This document shows positions 6,816 to 14,397 of a DNA stretch of 32,269 nucleotides, one piece after another; within the stretch, counting starts at the first letter, position 1, and every line of letters begins with the position of its first letter. The notes under the pieces were generated by a model. The model was not told where the DNA came from. It saw only the letters and a program-made list of their open reading frames with translations, and did no database searches. Origin of the DNA: Actinomycetota bacterium (lineage in GTDB: Bacteria; Bacillota; Desulfotomaculia; Desulfotomaculales; Desulfocucumaceae); assembly GCA_023475565.1 (NCBI GenBank), contig JAMCVT010000031.1, positions 317 to 32,585 of the forward strand, read 5' to 3'. Both the position numbers and the translations under genes were made by a program.

Positions 6816-9044
6816 TTAAAAAATTTTTTTATTCCCATTCTCCTTGAAGGCTGTCTCATACTGTTCCAGTGTCATTAATACAGCCCTTGGCTTACTTCCT
6901 TCAAACCCACCCACAATGCCTCGCCTCTCCATTATATCCACCAGCCGGGCAGCCCTGGCATATCCTATATGCAGCCTTCTCTGCAGCAGTGAAATGGAAG
7001 CATGGCCGGACTCTATAAAAATCTCCACTGCCCGGGGGAGCAGCTCATCGTCATGATTATCTTCCTGATTCATTTTCTGCAGCCCGCCTATAACCGTTTC
7101 ATCATAAACAGGCTCGGCCTGCTTTTTCCAAAAGCTGACCAGAGCTTCCACCTCTCTGTCCGAAAGGTATGCCCCCTGAACCCTGATGGGCTTTGGGGCA
7201 CCCACCGGGAAAAAAAGCATATCCCCTTTGCCCAGAAGCTTTTCAGCTCCCCCCATATCCAGAATGGTTCTGGAGTCAACCTGTGATGAAACCGCAAATG
7301 ATGTCCGGGAAGGGATATTGGCCTTGATTAGCCCGGTTATTACATCCACAGAGGGCCTCTGGGTGGCTATTACAAGGTGCATCCCGGCAGCCCTGGCCAT
7401 TTGGGCCAGGCGGCAGATGGAATCTTCCACATCAGCAGGAGCAACCATCATCAGGTCGGCCAGTTCATCAATTATTACAACTATAAAGGGCAGGGGGCTT
7501 CCGATTATATCCTTTTTTCCCCTGGCATTGTTGTACCTGGTTATATCCCGTACACCCGCAGCAGCAAAAAGCTCATACCTGTATTCCATCTCCTTGACCG
7601 CCCAGCGCAGTGCAGTGGCAGCCTTCTTGGGATCGGTCACCACCGGGGAAATAAGATGCGGTATGCCGTTGTATGTGGTAAGTTCCACCATTTTAGGGTC
7701 TATTATAAGAAATTTGACCTCTTCCGGGGTGGCCTTAAAAAGAATGCCTGAAATTATTGTATTAAGGCAGACGCTTTTACCCGCCCCGGTGGCCCCTGCT
7801 ATAAGAAGGTGAGGCATTCTGGTGAGGTCGGCCATTATAGGGTTTCCGGCGATATCCTTGCCCAGTACCACAGTAAGCTTTGAGACCGCCTCCCTGAACT
7901 GTTCGGCTTCCAGCAGCTCTCTCAGGTGCACCATGGTTATTTCAACATTGGGGACCTCTATACCCACTGCGGCCTTGCCGGGAATAGGCGCCTCAATCCT
8001 TACATCCGGCGATGCCATACTGAGTGCAATGTCGTCGGCCAGGCCAACTATTCTGCTGACCTTAATGCCGGGAGGAGGCTGTATTTCATATCTGGTAATG
8101 GCCGGACCCCGTGAAACCTGGGTGACCTTGGCCCTGACCCCGAAATTTTCCAGGGTCTCCTCAAGTATTTTGATATTTTCCGATATGTCTTTGTTATTCC
8201 TTACATTTTTGCTCCTGGCAGGCCTGGAAAGCATGGAAAGAGAGGGAAGTTTGTAAAACCCCTGCAGGCCTGACCCATCCGGCCCGGACTGCTTTTCCCC
8301 CGGTGACAGGCTGTCCAGCCCATATTCTCCCGGCCTGACCAGCCTCAGAACGGTTCCCCGGACCTCACTGTCTTCAGCCTCCCCGGCTGCTCCATCCTTA
8401 AAGTTTTCAACAGGCAGGTGCACAGGGCTGTCTTCAGAGCCCTCCGCCCGGGTGTGATCAATTATTACAGGGACACTGTCCTCTTCCTCCACCTCTTCAA
8501 AAATAAAATCACTCAGCCATTCTCTTATATTACTGTAATAATTGCCCAGTCCGTTACCAAGTGATAATCCCACAGAACGAAGAGGAGCGTTGGCGCACAG
8601 AAGAAGCCCCACCAGAAAAAGAGCCCCCAGGATAATCAAGGTACCGGCCAGGCCAAAAGACTTGTGAAAAACAAGATAAAACGCTGCCCCCAACAGGCCC
8701 CCTCCGGTTCCGCCGGATGCTTCCTTCCACCCGGCCTCCGGTGATAGCGCATGCAGAACGGTAAGGGCCACCAAAAACAAAATAGCCCCCCCCCAGGCCC
8801 TGTTTATGGCGCCCAGGCTTGATCCCCTTAAAAGCTTGACACCCCAGAACAGCATAAGAAAGGGAAATAAAAACCTTCCCTCCCCGGCCAGAGCCCTTAT
8901 GGTCTTCTCAATAAAAAAGGCTACCGCGCCTGCTGTTGGGGTTAACAGGCAGATCATGCCAAGGAATGCCCCGGCCAGAAAGGAGATTCCCAGTATTTCA
9001 CGTTTTATGTTTATTTCTCCCTGCTTTTGACCTTTCGCCACCAT
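6816..9044 (-). CDS. spoIIIE: DNA translocase FtsK/SpoIIIE
   Basis: This 742-aa double-stranded DNA pump acts at the division or sporulation septum. Membrane segments lie between residues 15 and 150 (about four). An acidic, variable linker runs from 180 to 290. The motor has Walker A GATGAGKS (417-424), Walker B VVIIDELADL (about 522-531) and GGAEKLLGKGDML. A C-terminal winged-helix gamma domain (about 675-735; ELLPRAVEIFIESGHASISLLQRRLHIGYARAARLVD) recognises polarity sequences on the DNA. The size and single copy here fit SpoIIIE of spore formers. ATG start with GGGAGG 5-6 nt upstream. It follows uppP and precedes mnmH on the same strand; a 219-nt AT-rich gap separates it from mnmH, without a classic terminator. 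Confidence 0.95.
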   Translation of the reverse strand: MVAKGQKQGEINIKREILGISFLAGAFLGMICLLTPTAGAVAFFIEKTIRALAGEGRFLFPFLMLFWGVKLLRGSSLGAINRAWGGAILFLVALTVLHALSPEAGWKEASGGTGGGLLGAAFYLVFHKSFGLAGTLIILGALFLVGLLLCANAPLRSVGLSLGNGLGNYYSNIREWLSDFIFEEVEEEDSVPVIIDHTRAEGSEDSPVHLPVENFKDGAAGEAEDSEVRGTVLRLVRPGEYGLDSLSPGEKQSGPDGSGLQGFYKLPSLSMLSRPARSKNVRNNKDISENIKILEETLENFGVRAKVTQVSRGPAITRYEIQPPPGIKVSRIVGLADDIALSMASPDVRIEAPIPGKAAVGIEVPNVEITMVHLRELLEAEQFREAVSKLTVVLGKDIAGNPIMADLTRMPHLLIAGATGAGKSVCLNTIISGILFKATPEEVKFLIIDPKMVELTTYNGIPHLISPVVTDPKKAATALRWAVKEMEYRYELFAAAGVRDITRYNNARGKKDIIGSPLPFIVVIIDELADLMMVAPADVEDSICRLAQMARAAGMHLVIATQRPSVDVITGLIKANIPSRTSFAVSSQVDSRTILDMGGAEKLLGKGDMLFFPVGAPKPIRVQGAYLSDREVEALVSFWKKQAEPVYDETVIGGLQKMNQEDNHDDELLPRAVEIFIESGHASISLLQRRLHIGYARAARLVDIMERRGIVGGFEGSKPRAVLMTLEQYETAFKENGNKKIF

Positions 9045-9050
9045 ACAAAC

Positions 9051-9077
9051 CTCCCATGGTAAATTATACCATGGGAG
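9051..9077 (-). promoter_or_regulatory. spoIIIE extended -10 inside a perfect palindrome (possible operator)
   Basis: CTCCCATGGTA (9051-9061) and TACCATGGGAG (9067-9077) are exact reverse complements with a 5-nt centre. On minus the centre holds TGGTATAAT, an extended -10 (TATAAT 9068-9063), and the 3' arm holds the spoIIIE ribosome-binding site. No good -35 is visible. If transcription starts about 7 nt downstream, the mRNA would have a very short leader and the palindrome would act as DNA, not RNA. Confidence 0.6.
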
Positions 9078-9126
9078 TTATTTATTTTATGCAGTTATTT
9101 GGCGCCCTCCGGATATAATCCAAACA

Positions 9127-9912
9127 TCAGCCCCTGAAGAACGCCAGCAGAATTATTGCTGTCCCCAGTATAAAGCGATATGCCACAAACACCGTAAAAC
9201 TGTTATTGACAAGGAATCTCAGCAGAAACTTGATGGCGATAAATCCTACCACTGCTGAAACCAGCACTCCCGCAATGAAAGGCAGGGTAAGATCAGCCGG
9301 GGTGATATCCTTGAGCTTCAAAATGCCGGCACCCATTATTATAGGAGTTGAAAGCAGAAATGAAAATCTGGCGGCCGTTTCCCTGTTCAGTCCCAGAAGC
9401 CTCCCTGCCGTCATGGTTATACCGGACCTGGACACTCCGGGAACAAGGGCAAATGCCTGGGATAACCCTATCAGCAGGCTGTCCTTCAGCCCCAACTGGT
9501 AAAGGCCTTTCCTGGCAGGGAAAAGTGTGTCGGCCAGGTATAGAATTATACCCATTATTATAAGCAGTATGCCTATAAGCATGGGGTTCCTGAATATAGT
9601 GGCTATGTAGTCTTCCAGTAAAAAACCGAAGGCTGCTCCTGGTATAGTGGCCACTACCAAGTACCAGAACATTCTCCCCTCGCGGCTCCGCCCGCCTCTT
9701 AGCCCCTCCACCGTCAGCAGCAGCCAGTCTTTCCAGAAAAAAGCCAGTACGGCAGCCAGAGTGCCCAGGTGCAGGGCCACGTCAAAGGAAAGACCCGGGT
9801 CCTCCCAGTTAAAAACCCACGGTGTAAGCACAAGGTGCGCTGAACTGGAAATAGGCAGGAACTCGCCCAACCCCTGGACTATGCCCAGTATTACTGCCAC
9901 AAAGAGAGTCAC
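9127..9912 (-). CDS. uppP: Undecaprenyl-diphosphatase UppP (BacA)
   Basis: This 261-aa polytopic membrane enzyme dephosphorylates undecaprenyl pyrophosphate so that the lipid carrier of cell-wall synthesis can be reused; such enzymes also raise bacitracin tolerance. Seen: the (E/Q)xxxE motif as QGLGEFLPISSSAH (Q13, E17), the second family motif PGVSRSGIT, and about eight hydrophobic segments. Start: GTG at 9912, with GAGGAG 7 nt upstream; a longer reading from TTG at 9945 would place the RBS inside the coding region. A TATAAT lies at 9955-9950 on minus. It is followed after 82 nt by spoIIIE on the same strand, but that gene seems to have its own promoter. Confidence 0.95.
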   Translation of the reverse strand: MTLFVAVILGIVQGLGEFLPISSSAHLVLTPWVFNWEDPGLSFDVALHLGTLAAVLAFFWKDWLLLTVEGLRGGRSREGRMFWYLVVATIPGAAFGFLLEDYIATIFRNPMLIGILLIIMGIILYLADTLFPARKGLYQLGLKDSLLIGLSQAFALVPGVSRSGITMTAGRLLGLNRETAARFSFLLSTPIIMGAGILKLKDITPADLTLPFIAGVLVSAVVGFIAIKFLLRFLVNNSFTVFVAYRFILGTAIILLAFFRG

Positions 9913-10183
9913 ATAATCACTCCTCAATTTCAGTTTTAAGGACAAGGATATTATAACACAACCTGTCCATCCCTTTAATTTTATTCAACTTTATATCAGT
10001 CATACTTGTATTGTTATGAATATTTGAACAATTATAATCAGTTAAAAACACTACTTCGACTCATAGGAAAAAAGTCCTTTCAATATAAAGTTGGGTTGCC
10101 ATTCAAACCATATCCCATTAGGAAAAATAATCCAGACCTAATTATTATTTTAAATAATTAATAAAATTTTTTAGATTAGAGGG
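9913..10183. other. AT-rich divergent intergenic region
   Basis: The stretch lies between uppP (minus) and the 102-aa gene (plus). Apart from the uppP -10 candidate TATAAT (9955-9950 on minus), I see nothing definite in it: no ORF with an RBS and no strong hairpin. Confidence 0.5.
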
Positions 10184-10212
10184 TTTACCTCCCTTCTATA
10201 ATTGGTTATAAT
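10184..10212 (+). promoter_or_regulatory. Promoter of the 102-aa gene
   Basis: The -35 box is TTTACC (10184-10189), the spacer is 17 nt and the -10 box is TATAAT (10207-10212). The RBS AAAGGAG follows near 10226-10232. Confidence 0.75.
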
Positions 10213-10243
10213 ACATTAAAAACCCAAAGGAGATGTATTATAG

Positions 10244-10552
10244 TTGGCTTTTGAAGTATACAGGCCCAGAGGGGAGAAACAGGAGAAAGCACCCATAGTT
10301 TCCCTATCAAAAACCTCTATTGTGCTAAACAATGTGGCAAGAGAAAAATTAGCAACCAATCGGATAGAACTGGCCTTTGACCCAGATAATCAAACTATCC
10401 GTATAAGGGCTGTTGAAAGCGGGGGCATGGAAGTACGGAAAACAAAAGTATTTGGCAAGGGCTTTTTTAACCAGTTCAGTATTATGAAAAAAGGAAAATT
10501 TGAAGCAAAATACCATCCTGATGAAAAATCATTATATGTACAGATTAAATAA
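10244..10552 (+). CDS. Hypothetical protein (102 aa)
   Basis: I do not recognise a named family. The protein is soluble and basic with no membrane segment. It begins MAFEVYRPRGE, continues with KAPIVSLSKTSIVLNNVARE, and ends in short beta-like runs (RIELAFDP, TIRIRAVE, KFEAKYHPDEKSLYVQI). This pattern suggests a small all-beta or alpha/beta fold. The TTG start is supported by AAAGGAG 11 nt upstream; a promoter (10184-10212) and a terminator (10551-10578) bracket the gene as a single-gene unit with strong signals, so it is very likely expressed. Its function is unknown; a small DNA- or RNA-binding role would be a guess. Confidence 0.75.
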   Translation: MAFEVYRPRGEKQEKAPIVSLSKTSIVLNNVAREKLATNRIELAFDPDNQTIRIRAVESGGMEVRKTKVFGKGFFNQFSIMKKGKFEAKYHPDEKSLYVQIK

Positions 10553-10578
10553 CCCGCTGCGGCGGGTTATTTATTTTT
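10551..10578 (+). terminator. Terminator of the 102-aa gene
   Basis: AACCCGC (10551-10557) pairs with GCGGGTT (10562-10568), followed by ATTTATTTTT. The stem begins inside the stop codon. Confidence 0.88.
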
Positions 10579-10725
10579 CAGGACTGCACTGGCTGCCCGG
10601 ACGGTATAAATGAGAACATTAATGAATATCCTTTTAAAAAACTTATTAATATAATCCTATCTCCATTAAACAATTTCTTTTCACCCTTTTTCGTTTTTTT
10701 ACGCCCTTTACTTTTTTATGAAACC

Positions 10726-10740
10726 ATGATAACTTATCAT
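10726..10740. promoter_or_regulatory. Perfect 15-nt palindrome before the 37-aa gene (possible operator)
   Basis: ATGATAA-C-TTATCAT ends 3 nt before the AAAGGAGGG ribosome-binding site (10744-10752). Promoter boxes nearby are weak (TTTACT at 10708-10713; GATAAC inside the palindrome), so its role is inferred from symmetry and position only. Confidence 0.4.
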
Positions 10741-10763
10741 TCAAAGGAGGGAGATCATACTCC

Positions 10764-10877
10764 GTGGAATCTGAGATAGGCTTATTTATATTGAGTGCAG
10801 TTCCTCTAATTATTGTCATATCTGTATTCTCTATGGTTTTTAGGAAAAAAGAAAATATCTGGCCCAACGAAAACTAG
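10764..10877 (+). CDS. 37-aa single-pass membrane microprotein
   Basis: GTG start, 37 codons, TAG stop. The residues are MESEIGLFILSAVPLIIVIS, then VFSMVFRKKENIWPNEN. A hydrophobic stretch of about 19 residues (5-24) is followed by Arg-Lys-Lys, so the C-terminus should face the cytoplasm. The evidence that it is a gene is strong for its size: a near-ideal RBS (AAAGGAGGG) 11 nt upstream, a perfect palindrome before that, and a strong terminator 3 nt after the stop. I do not recognise a family. Small membrane proteins of this kind can regulate transporters or kinases, or act as toxins; nothing here decides between them, and I see no antitoxin RNA. Confidence 0.7.
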   Translation: MESEIGLFILSAVPLIIVISVFSMVFRKKENIWPNEN

Positions 10878-10880
10878 ATT

Positions 10881-10910
10881 AGCCGTGTTTGACACGGCTT
10901 TTATTTTTCT
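10881..10910 (+). terminator. Terminator of the 37-aa gene
   Basis: AGCCGTGT (10881-10888) pairs with ACACGGCT (10892-10899) across a 3-nt loop, followed by TTTATTTTTCTT. Confidence 0.9.
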
Positions 10911-10976
10911 TGTAAAAAGGTTTTTCATTGCCTCCGTAGAACTGGTAATATATTCCAGTATAAGGGGGTTTTATTT

Positions 10977-11684
10977 TTGAACTTTGTTGAGTACAGGGAT
11001 ACCATTAAAGAATTACAGGATTTGGCCTCAAGTTATACAAGGCTGAGCAAATCGGATTTGGACCGGATGACCATACTGAATGAAAAATGTCTTTCCCTGA
11101 AAGAGAAAGCTGTCCGTTCTTTTTCTCAAATGGTGAAAGAAGTTGAAGACGGTCTTACCGGACTGATCGACCGTTTTGATCAGCTGAAAAAGGAACTGGA
11201 CACCATTACCGGGCCGGAGGGGACACTGGAAGATGCCCTTAAGCTGGAGCCGGCCTGGCTTCAGACCAATGACCTTTACAACAGCATACAACTCCTGACC
11301 AAATCCAATACCCTGCCGGAGAAAAAAAAGACCTCCCCTGAAATGCCCGAACAGGGGGAGGAGCCGGATAAAAAGCAACCTGACGGCATACAGGATATAA
11401 TAGTGCTGGCCCGCAAGGAAGCAGCAGCAGCAGTGGAGAAGTCGGCCTCCAATCCCAAGGCCTCTCCGGCCGGCAGCAAACCTGCTTCCGTGAACCCTGT
11501 AAAAGTGCAGTACCCGAAACAGGTAAATAAAAAAGCAGCCCAACCAAGAAAAGAACAAACGCCGGTTTCCGGAGTGTTTTCCGCCAAGCCTCTGCCTGTG
11601 GCCAAAGTCTGTGGAGATGCTGAACAGAGGCTGATGGAGGAGATTAATAAAAACATTGAATTAATTAAAAGCAAGAAAAAATAA
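10977..11684 (+). CDS. Hypothetical protein with coiled-coil N-terminus and Pro/Lys-rich linker (235 aa)
   Basis: I do not recognise this protein. Three parts are visible. Residues 1-105 are helical and heptad-like (YRDTIKELQDLASSYTRL, then GLIDRFDQLKKELDTI), probably a coiled coil. Residues 110-205 are low-complexity, rich in Pro, Lys, Ala and Glu, and likely disordered. A short C-terminal helix (about 215-235, EQRLMEEINKNIELIKSKKK) ends the protein. There is no signal peptide or membrane segment. The N-terminal size loosely recalls FlgN/FliT-type flagellar chaperones, but no flagellar gene is near and I do not claim it. TTG start with AAGGGGG about 10 nt upstream. Confidence 0.7.
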   Translation: MNFVEYRDTIKELQDLASSYTRLSKSDLDRMTILNEKCLSLKEKAVRSFSQMVKEVEDGLTGLIDRFDQLKKELDTITGPEGTLEDALKLEPAWLQTNDLYNSIQLLTKSNTLPEKKKTSPEMPEQGEEPDKKQPDGIQDIIVLARKEAAAAVEKSASNPKASPAGSKPASVNPVKVQYPKQVNKKAAQPRKEQTPVSGVFSAKPLPVAKVCGDAEQRLMEEINKNIELIKSKKK

Positions 11685-11695
11685 TCATCCTATAC

Positions 11696-11745
11696 ATCCT
11701 GCAAAATACAGGAAGCACCTGTCGCTAGCCGGGGTTTGCAAGGAT
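11696..11745 (+). other. Structured RNA-like fold after the 235-aa gene
   Basis: ATCCTGCAAA (11696-11705) pairs with TTTGCAAGGAT (11735-11745), with one bulged A. Inside lies ACAGG/CCTGT (11708-11722), then the unpaired CGCTAGCCGGGG. A short U-run (CTTTTGG) follows. It sits upstream of the next gene's likely promoter, so it probably belongs to the 3' end of the 235-aa mRNA. Confidence 0.4.
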
Positions 11746-11788
11746 CTTTTGGAAAAAAAATGTATTTTTTTATCCTCACGAGGAAGGA

Positions 11789-11816
11789 TTTCCAGACCAA
11801 TTACAGAATTTATAAT
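11789..11816 (+). promoter_or_regulatory. Likely promoter of the XRE regulator
   Basis: TTTCCA (11789-11794), 16 nt, TATAAT (11811-11816). The -10 box is perfect; the -35 box matches 4 of 6. Confidence 0.5.
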
Positions 11817-11875
11817 ACTTACACTGATATGTAGCTTATCCCAGTAAAAGGCAGTATCATTAGGAGAGTTTTTCT

Positions 11876-12226
11876 ATGTTTAAGGATCACATCAAAAATT
11901 TGCGGTTACGCCTGGGCATATCCCAGAGCGAACTGGCCAGACGGGCCGGATACAGCCATGAATTCATCAGCCAGGTGGAGAGAGGAATAAAGACACCGAG
12001 TATAAAGGCCCTGCAAAAGATAGCCCTTGGCCTGGGCGTTTCGCCTTCCATTCTGATGGAGTCCAAAAATATTCCTGGAGAGTCCGAGGAAAAACTTAAA
12101 AGCGAGGTCCAGATGCTGATCAATGACCTGTCCGTGAACAAGCTTAAGGTGCTGCGCGACCTGCTGACCGTATTTCCCGACCACCAGGAATTATTGTTGA
12201 ATGAAAAGTTTAAGGTTCTAAAGTAA
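11876..12226 (+). CDS. XRE-family helix-turn-helix regulator (116 aa)
   Basis: The N-terminal HTH_3 domain (residues 4-62) is textbook: IKNLRLRLGISQSELARRAG, then YSHEFISQVERGIKTPSIKALQKIALGLGVS. The recognition helix is about residues 28-37. The C-terminal ~50 residues are helical (EEKLKSEVQMLINDLSVNKLKVLRDLL) and likely dimerise the protein, as in SinR-like regulators. ATG start with AGGAGAG upstream. It is flanked by its own promoter and a terminator, so it is monocistronic. Targets are unknown; autoregulation is likely for the family, but I see no clear operator. Confidence 0.88.
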   Translation: MFKDHIKNLRLRLGISQSELARRAGYSHEFISQVERGIKTPSIKALQKIALGLGVSPSILMESKNIPGESEEKLKSEVQMLINDLSVNKLKVLRDLLTVFPDHQELLLNEKFKVLK

Positions 12227-12263
12227 AGCACCTCAGTTATTCAATTGAATTCGGAAAGCATAA

Positions 12264-12293
12264 CGGTGCCCTATAAGGCACCGGTTTATTTTA
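12264..12293 (+). terminator. Terminator of the XRE regulator
   Basis: CGGTGCC (12264-12270) pairs with GGCACCG (12277-12283), followed by GTTTATTTTA. Confidence 0.8.
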
Positions 12294-12336
12294 CCTGATA
12301 GTCTTTTCCGGATCAATATCCAACAGGGAGACCAAC

Positions 12337-13104
12337 ATGATCGAATGGTTTTTACCGGCCCTTTTAATTGCCATACTGGGGCTTGCCTCCGGCAGTTTTA
12401 TAAATGTCTGCATCTACCGCATACCTTCCGGCAAGTCCCTTTTAACCCCTCTGTCCCATTGTCCCTCATGCGGGGCAAGGCTCATGCCCGCAGACCTTAT
12501 CCCCATGGTCAGTTATTTTTTTCTGAGGGGAAAATGCCGTTACTGCCGGGGCACTATCAGCCCCCGCTATCCCGTTATCGAACTTATGACGGCAGTGCTG
12601 TTTATAATTGTCTATTTAAAATTCGGGTCCGGGATGGCCCTTATAAAATACCTTTTGGTTACGGCACTGCTGTTGATGGTCACCTTTATAGACCTTGAAC
12701 ATTATATAATCCCCAACAGCCTGATTCTGGCCGGCCTTATAACAGGCGTTATTTTCCTGCCTCTTACCAGGGAATACACCCTGGCTGGCGCCCTGTTCGG
12801 CATTACCTTCACTGCCGGTTTCCTCCTTCTTTTAAACATAGTCAGCAGGGGGGGAATGGGTATGGGGGACGTAAAGTTCGGAGCCTTCATAGGCATCATA
12901 CTGGGTTGGCCCCTTTCCCTCCTGGCGGTCTTTCTGGCCTGCCTGGCGGCCGGCCTGACCGGGGCACTGCTTTTGACAGCCCGCCGCAAAAGCAGAAAGG
13001 ACCCCATTCCCTTCGGTCCTTTCCTGTCCCTGGGCACCTTTGTAGCCTTCATGTGGGGCGAGAATATCCGGCGCCTCTACATGTATTTACTGTCTGGCCT
13101 TTGA
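12337..13104 (+). CDS. Type IV prepilin peptidase / N-methyltransferase (PilD/ComC type)
   Basis: This 255-aa polytopic membrane protease cleaves the leader of type IV pilins and competence or type II secretion pseudopilins, and methylates the new N-terminus. The N-terminal cytoplasmic loop has a zinc site, Cys42-Pro-Ser-Cys45 and Cys67-Arg-Tyr-Cys70, as in bifunctional enzymes. The catalytic aspartates are Asp119 (TFIDLEHYIIPN) and Asp178 (GMGMGDVKFG). About seven to eight hydrophobic segments are seen. ATG start with GGGAG upstream. No pilin genes are in the window, so its partners lie elsewhere. Its TGA stop directly abuts the stop of the opposing folC gene, leaving no room for a terminator. 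Confidence 0.93.
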   Translation: MIEWFLPALLIAILGLASGSFINVCIYRIPSGKSLLTPLSHCPSCGARLMPADLIPMVSYFFLRGKCRYCRGTISPRYPVIELMTAVLFIIVYLKFGSGMALIKYLLVTALLLMVTFIDLEHYIIPNSLILAGLITGVIFLPLTREYTLAGALFGITFTAGFLLLLNIVSRGGMGMGDVKFGAFIGIILGWPLSLLAVFLACLAAGLTGALLLTARRKSRKDPIPFGPFLSLGTFVAFMWGENIRRLYMYLLSGL

Positions 13105-14397
13105 TTACTTTCCTGCCAATATTACTTCCCTGGCCTCGGCCACCATGTAGAAAGACCCCGTAATCACCACCAGGTCTTCCGGGCCGGCCATGCCAATACC
13201 GGCCCGAACCGCGTCGGGTATACACTCGATCACCTCTACCCGGCCCACATGCTTTTTGGCTTCTTCGGCCAGCAGCTGCCAGTCCCCGGCCCGGGGACTG
13301 TTGGGCTTTGTAACAATAACCGCTTCTGTGCCCGGGGCCAGCCTGGCTATTACTTTTGACCTCTCCTTGTCTCCCAGCATACCCATGACAAGTATCGTTC
13401 TTTTCCCGGGGAAATAATCATCCAGCGCCTTCCGGAGCGCTACCGCCCCGTCGTAATTATGGGCTGCATCTATAATCACGGTGGGGCTGTCTCTTACTAT
13501 TTCCAGCCTGGCCGGCCAGTCTGTTGCCAACAACCCCTTTTCCACCGCATAAACCGGCCCGATAATACCGAGTTCGGCCAGCACTTCAACCACCGCCACA
13601 GAGGTGGCTGCATTAACCTGCTGATGACTTCCCATCAGGGGCAGGAAAAGGTTCTTGTAATCACCCCTTTTTCCCAGAATATCGAGATACTGCCCGCCAG
13701 TTTGGTGTCCCAGTTCCCGCCACCGGACATCCCTCCCGACAATGGTAACCGCTGATCCCATCTCTTCGGCTTTTTGCAGTATTACCCCCAGTGCTTCGCC
13801 TATGGCTGCGGTAACCAGAGGCACCTCTTTTTTTATTATGCCGGACTTTACAGCTGCTATCTCCCCGACAGTGCCGCCCAGGTATTCCATATGGTCCATG
13901 GCCACGTTGGTAATGACCGACACCAGGGGGACCACCACGTTTGTGGAATCAATAGCTCCTCCAAGGCCCACCTCCAGCACAAGAAAATCCACCTTTTCCC
14001 TGGAAAAATAAATAAATGCCAGGGCGGTGCCCACCTCAAATTCCGTTGGGTGCTCAAAACCGTTTTTAACCATATCCTCCAGGTGGGGTTTAAGCTCGGA
14101 AATAATGTCTGCCAGGGAATGCTCCGGAATCTGTCGCCCGTTGATGCAGTACCTTTCTTTATAAGAGTGGAGGTGCGGCGATGTGTATGTCCCCACACGG
14201 TACCCGGACTCCCTCAGTATGGAATAAATAATGGCAGTGGTGGACCCCTTTCCGTTGGTGCCGCCCACATGAATTATCCTCAGCTTGAGGTGGGGGTTGC
14301 CGAATCTTCTTAACAATTCTGTAATCCTGCCCAGTCCGAAATTAAAACCGAATTTGGTAAGGTTTTGCATATAATCAATGGCATCGCTGTATATCAT
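13105..14397 (-). CDS. folC: Bifunctional folylpolyglutamate/dihydrofolate synthase
   Basis: This 430-aa ATP-dependent ligase of the Mur ligase superfamily adds glutamate to folates, retaining them in the cell; many bacterial forms also make dihydrofolate. Seen: the N-terminal MIYSDAIDYM, P-loop GGTNGKGST (45-53), GLGGAIDSTNVV (Mg2+/ATP site), then VAMDHMEYLG and the C-terminal IIDAAHNYDGA. Length is normal. ATG with GGGAGG upstream. It is separated from valS (upstream on the same strand) by ~600 nt that also hold a plus-strand small ORF, so it is probably transcribed on its own. Confidence 0.95.
   Translation of the reverse strand: MIYSDAIDYMQNLTKFGFNFGLGRITELLRRFGNPHLKLRIIHVGGTNGKGSTTAIIYSILRESGYRVGTYTSPHLHSYKERYCINGRQIPEHSLADIISELKPHLEDMVKNGFEHPTEFEVGTALAFIYFSREKVDFLVLEVGLGGAIDSTNVVVPLVSVITNVAMDHMEYLGGTVGEIAAVKSGIIKKEVPLVTAAIGEALGVILQKAEEMGSAVTIVGRDVRWRELGHQTGGQYLDILGKRGDYKNLFLPLMGSHQQVNAATSVAVVEVLAELGIIGPVYAVEKGLLATDWPARLEIVRDSPTVIIDAAHNYDGAVALRKALDDYFPGKRTILVMGMLGDKERSKVIARLAPGTEAVIVTKPNSPRAGDWQLLAEEAKKHVGRVEVIECIPDAVRAGIGMAGPEDLVVITGSFYMVAEAREVILAGK

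Noticed and set aside
10646-10867. 73-aa minus-strand ORF opposite the 37-aa gene
   Set aside because: No RBS; it reads through the palindrome and complement of the well-signalled plus-strand unit.
11696-11745. c-di-GMP-I (GEMM) riboswitch
   Set aside because: The 3' half looks similar (GCTAGCCGGGGTT) but the P1b hairpin with its GNRA loop is missing, GCAAA is in the closing stem, and the element lies upstream of the next gene's promoter.
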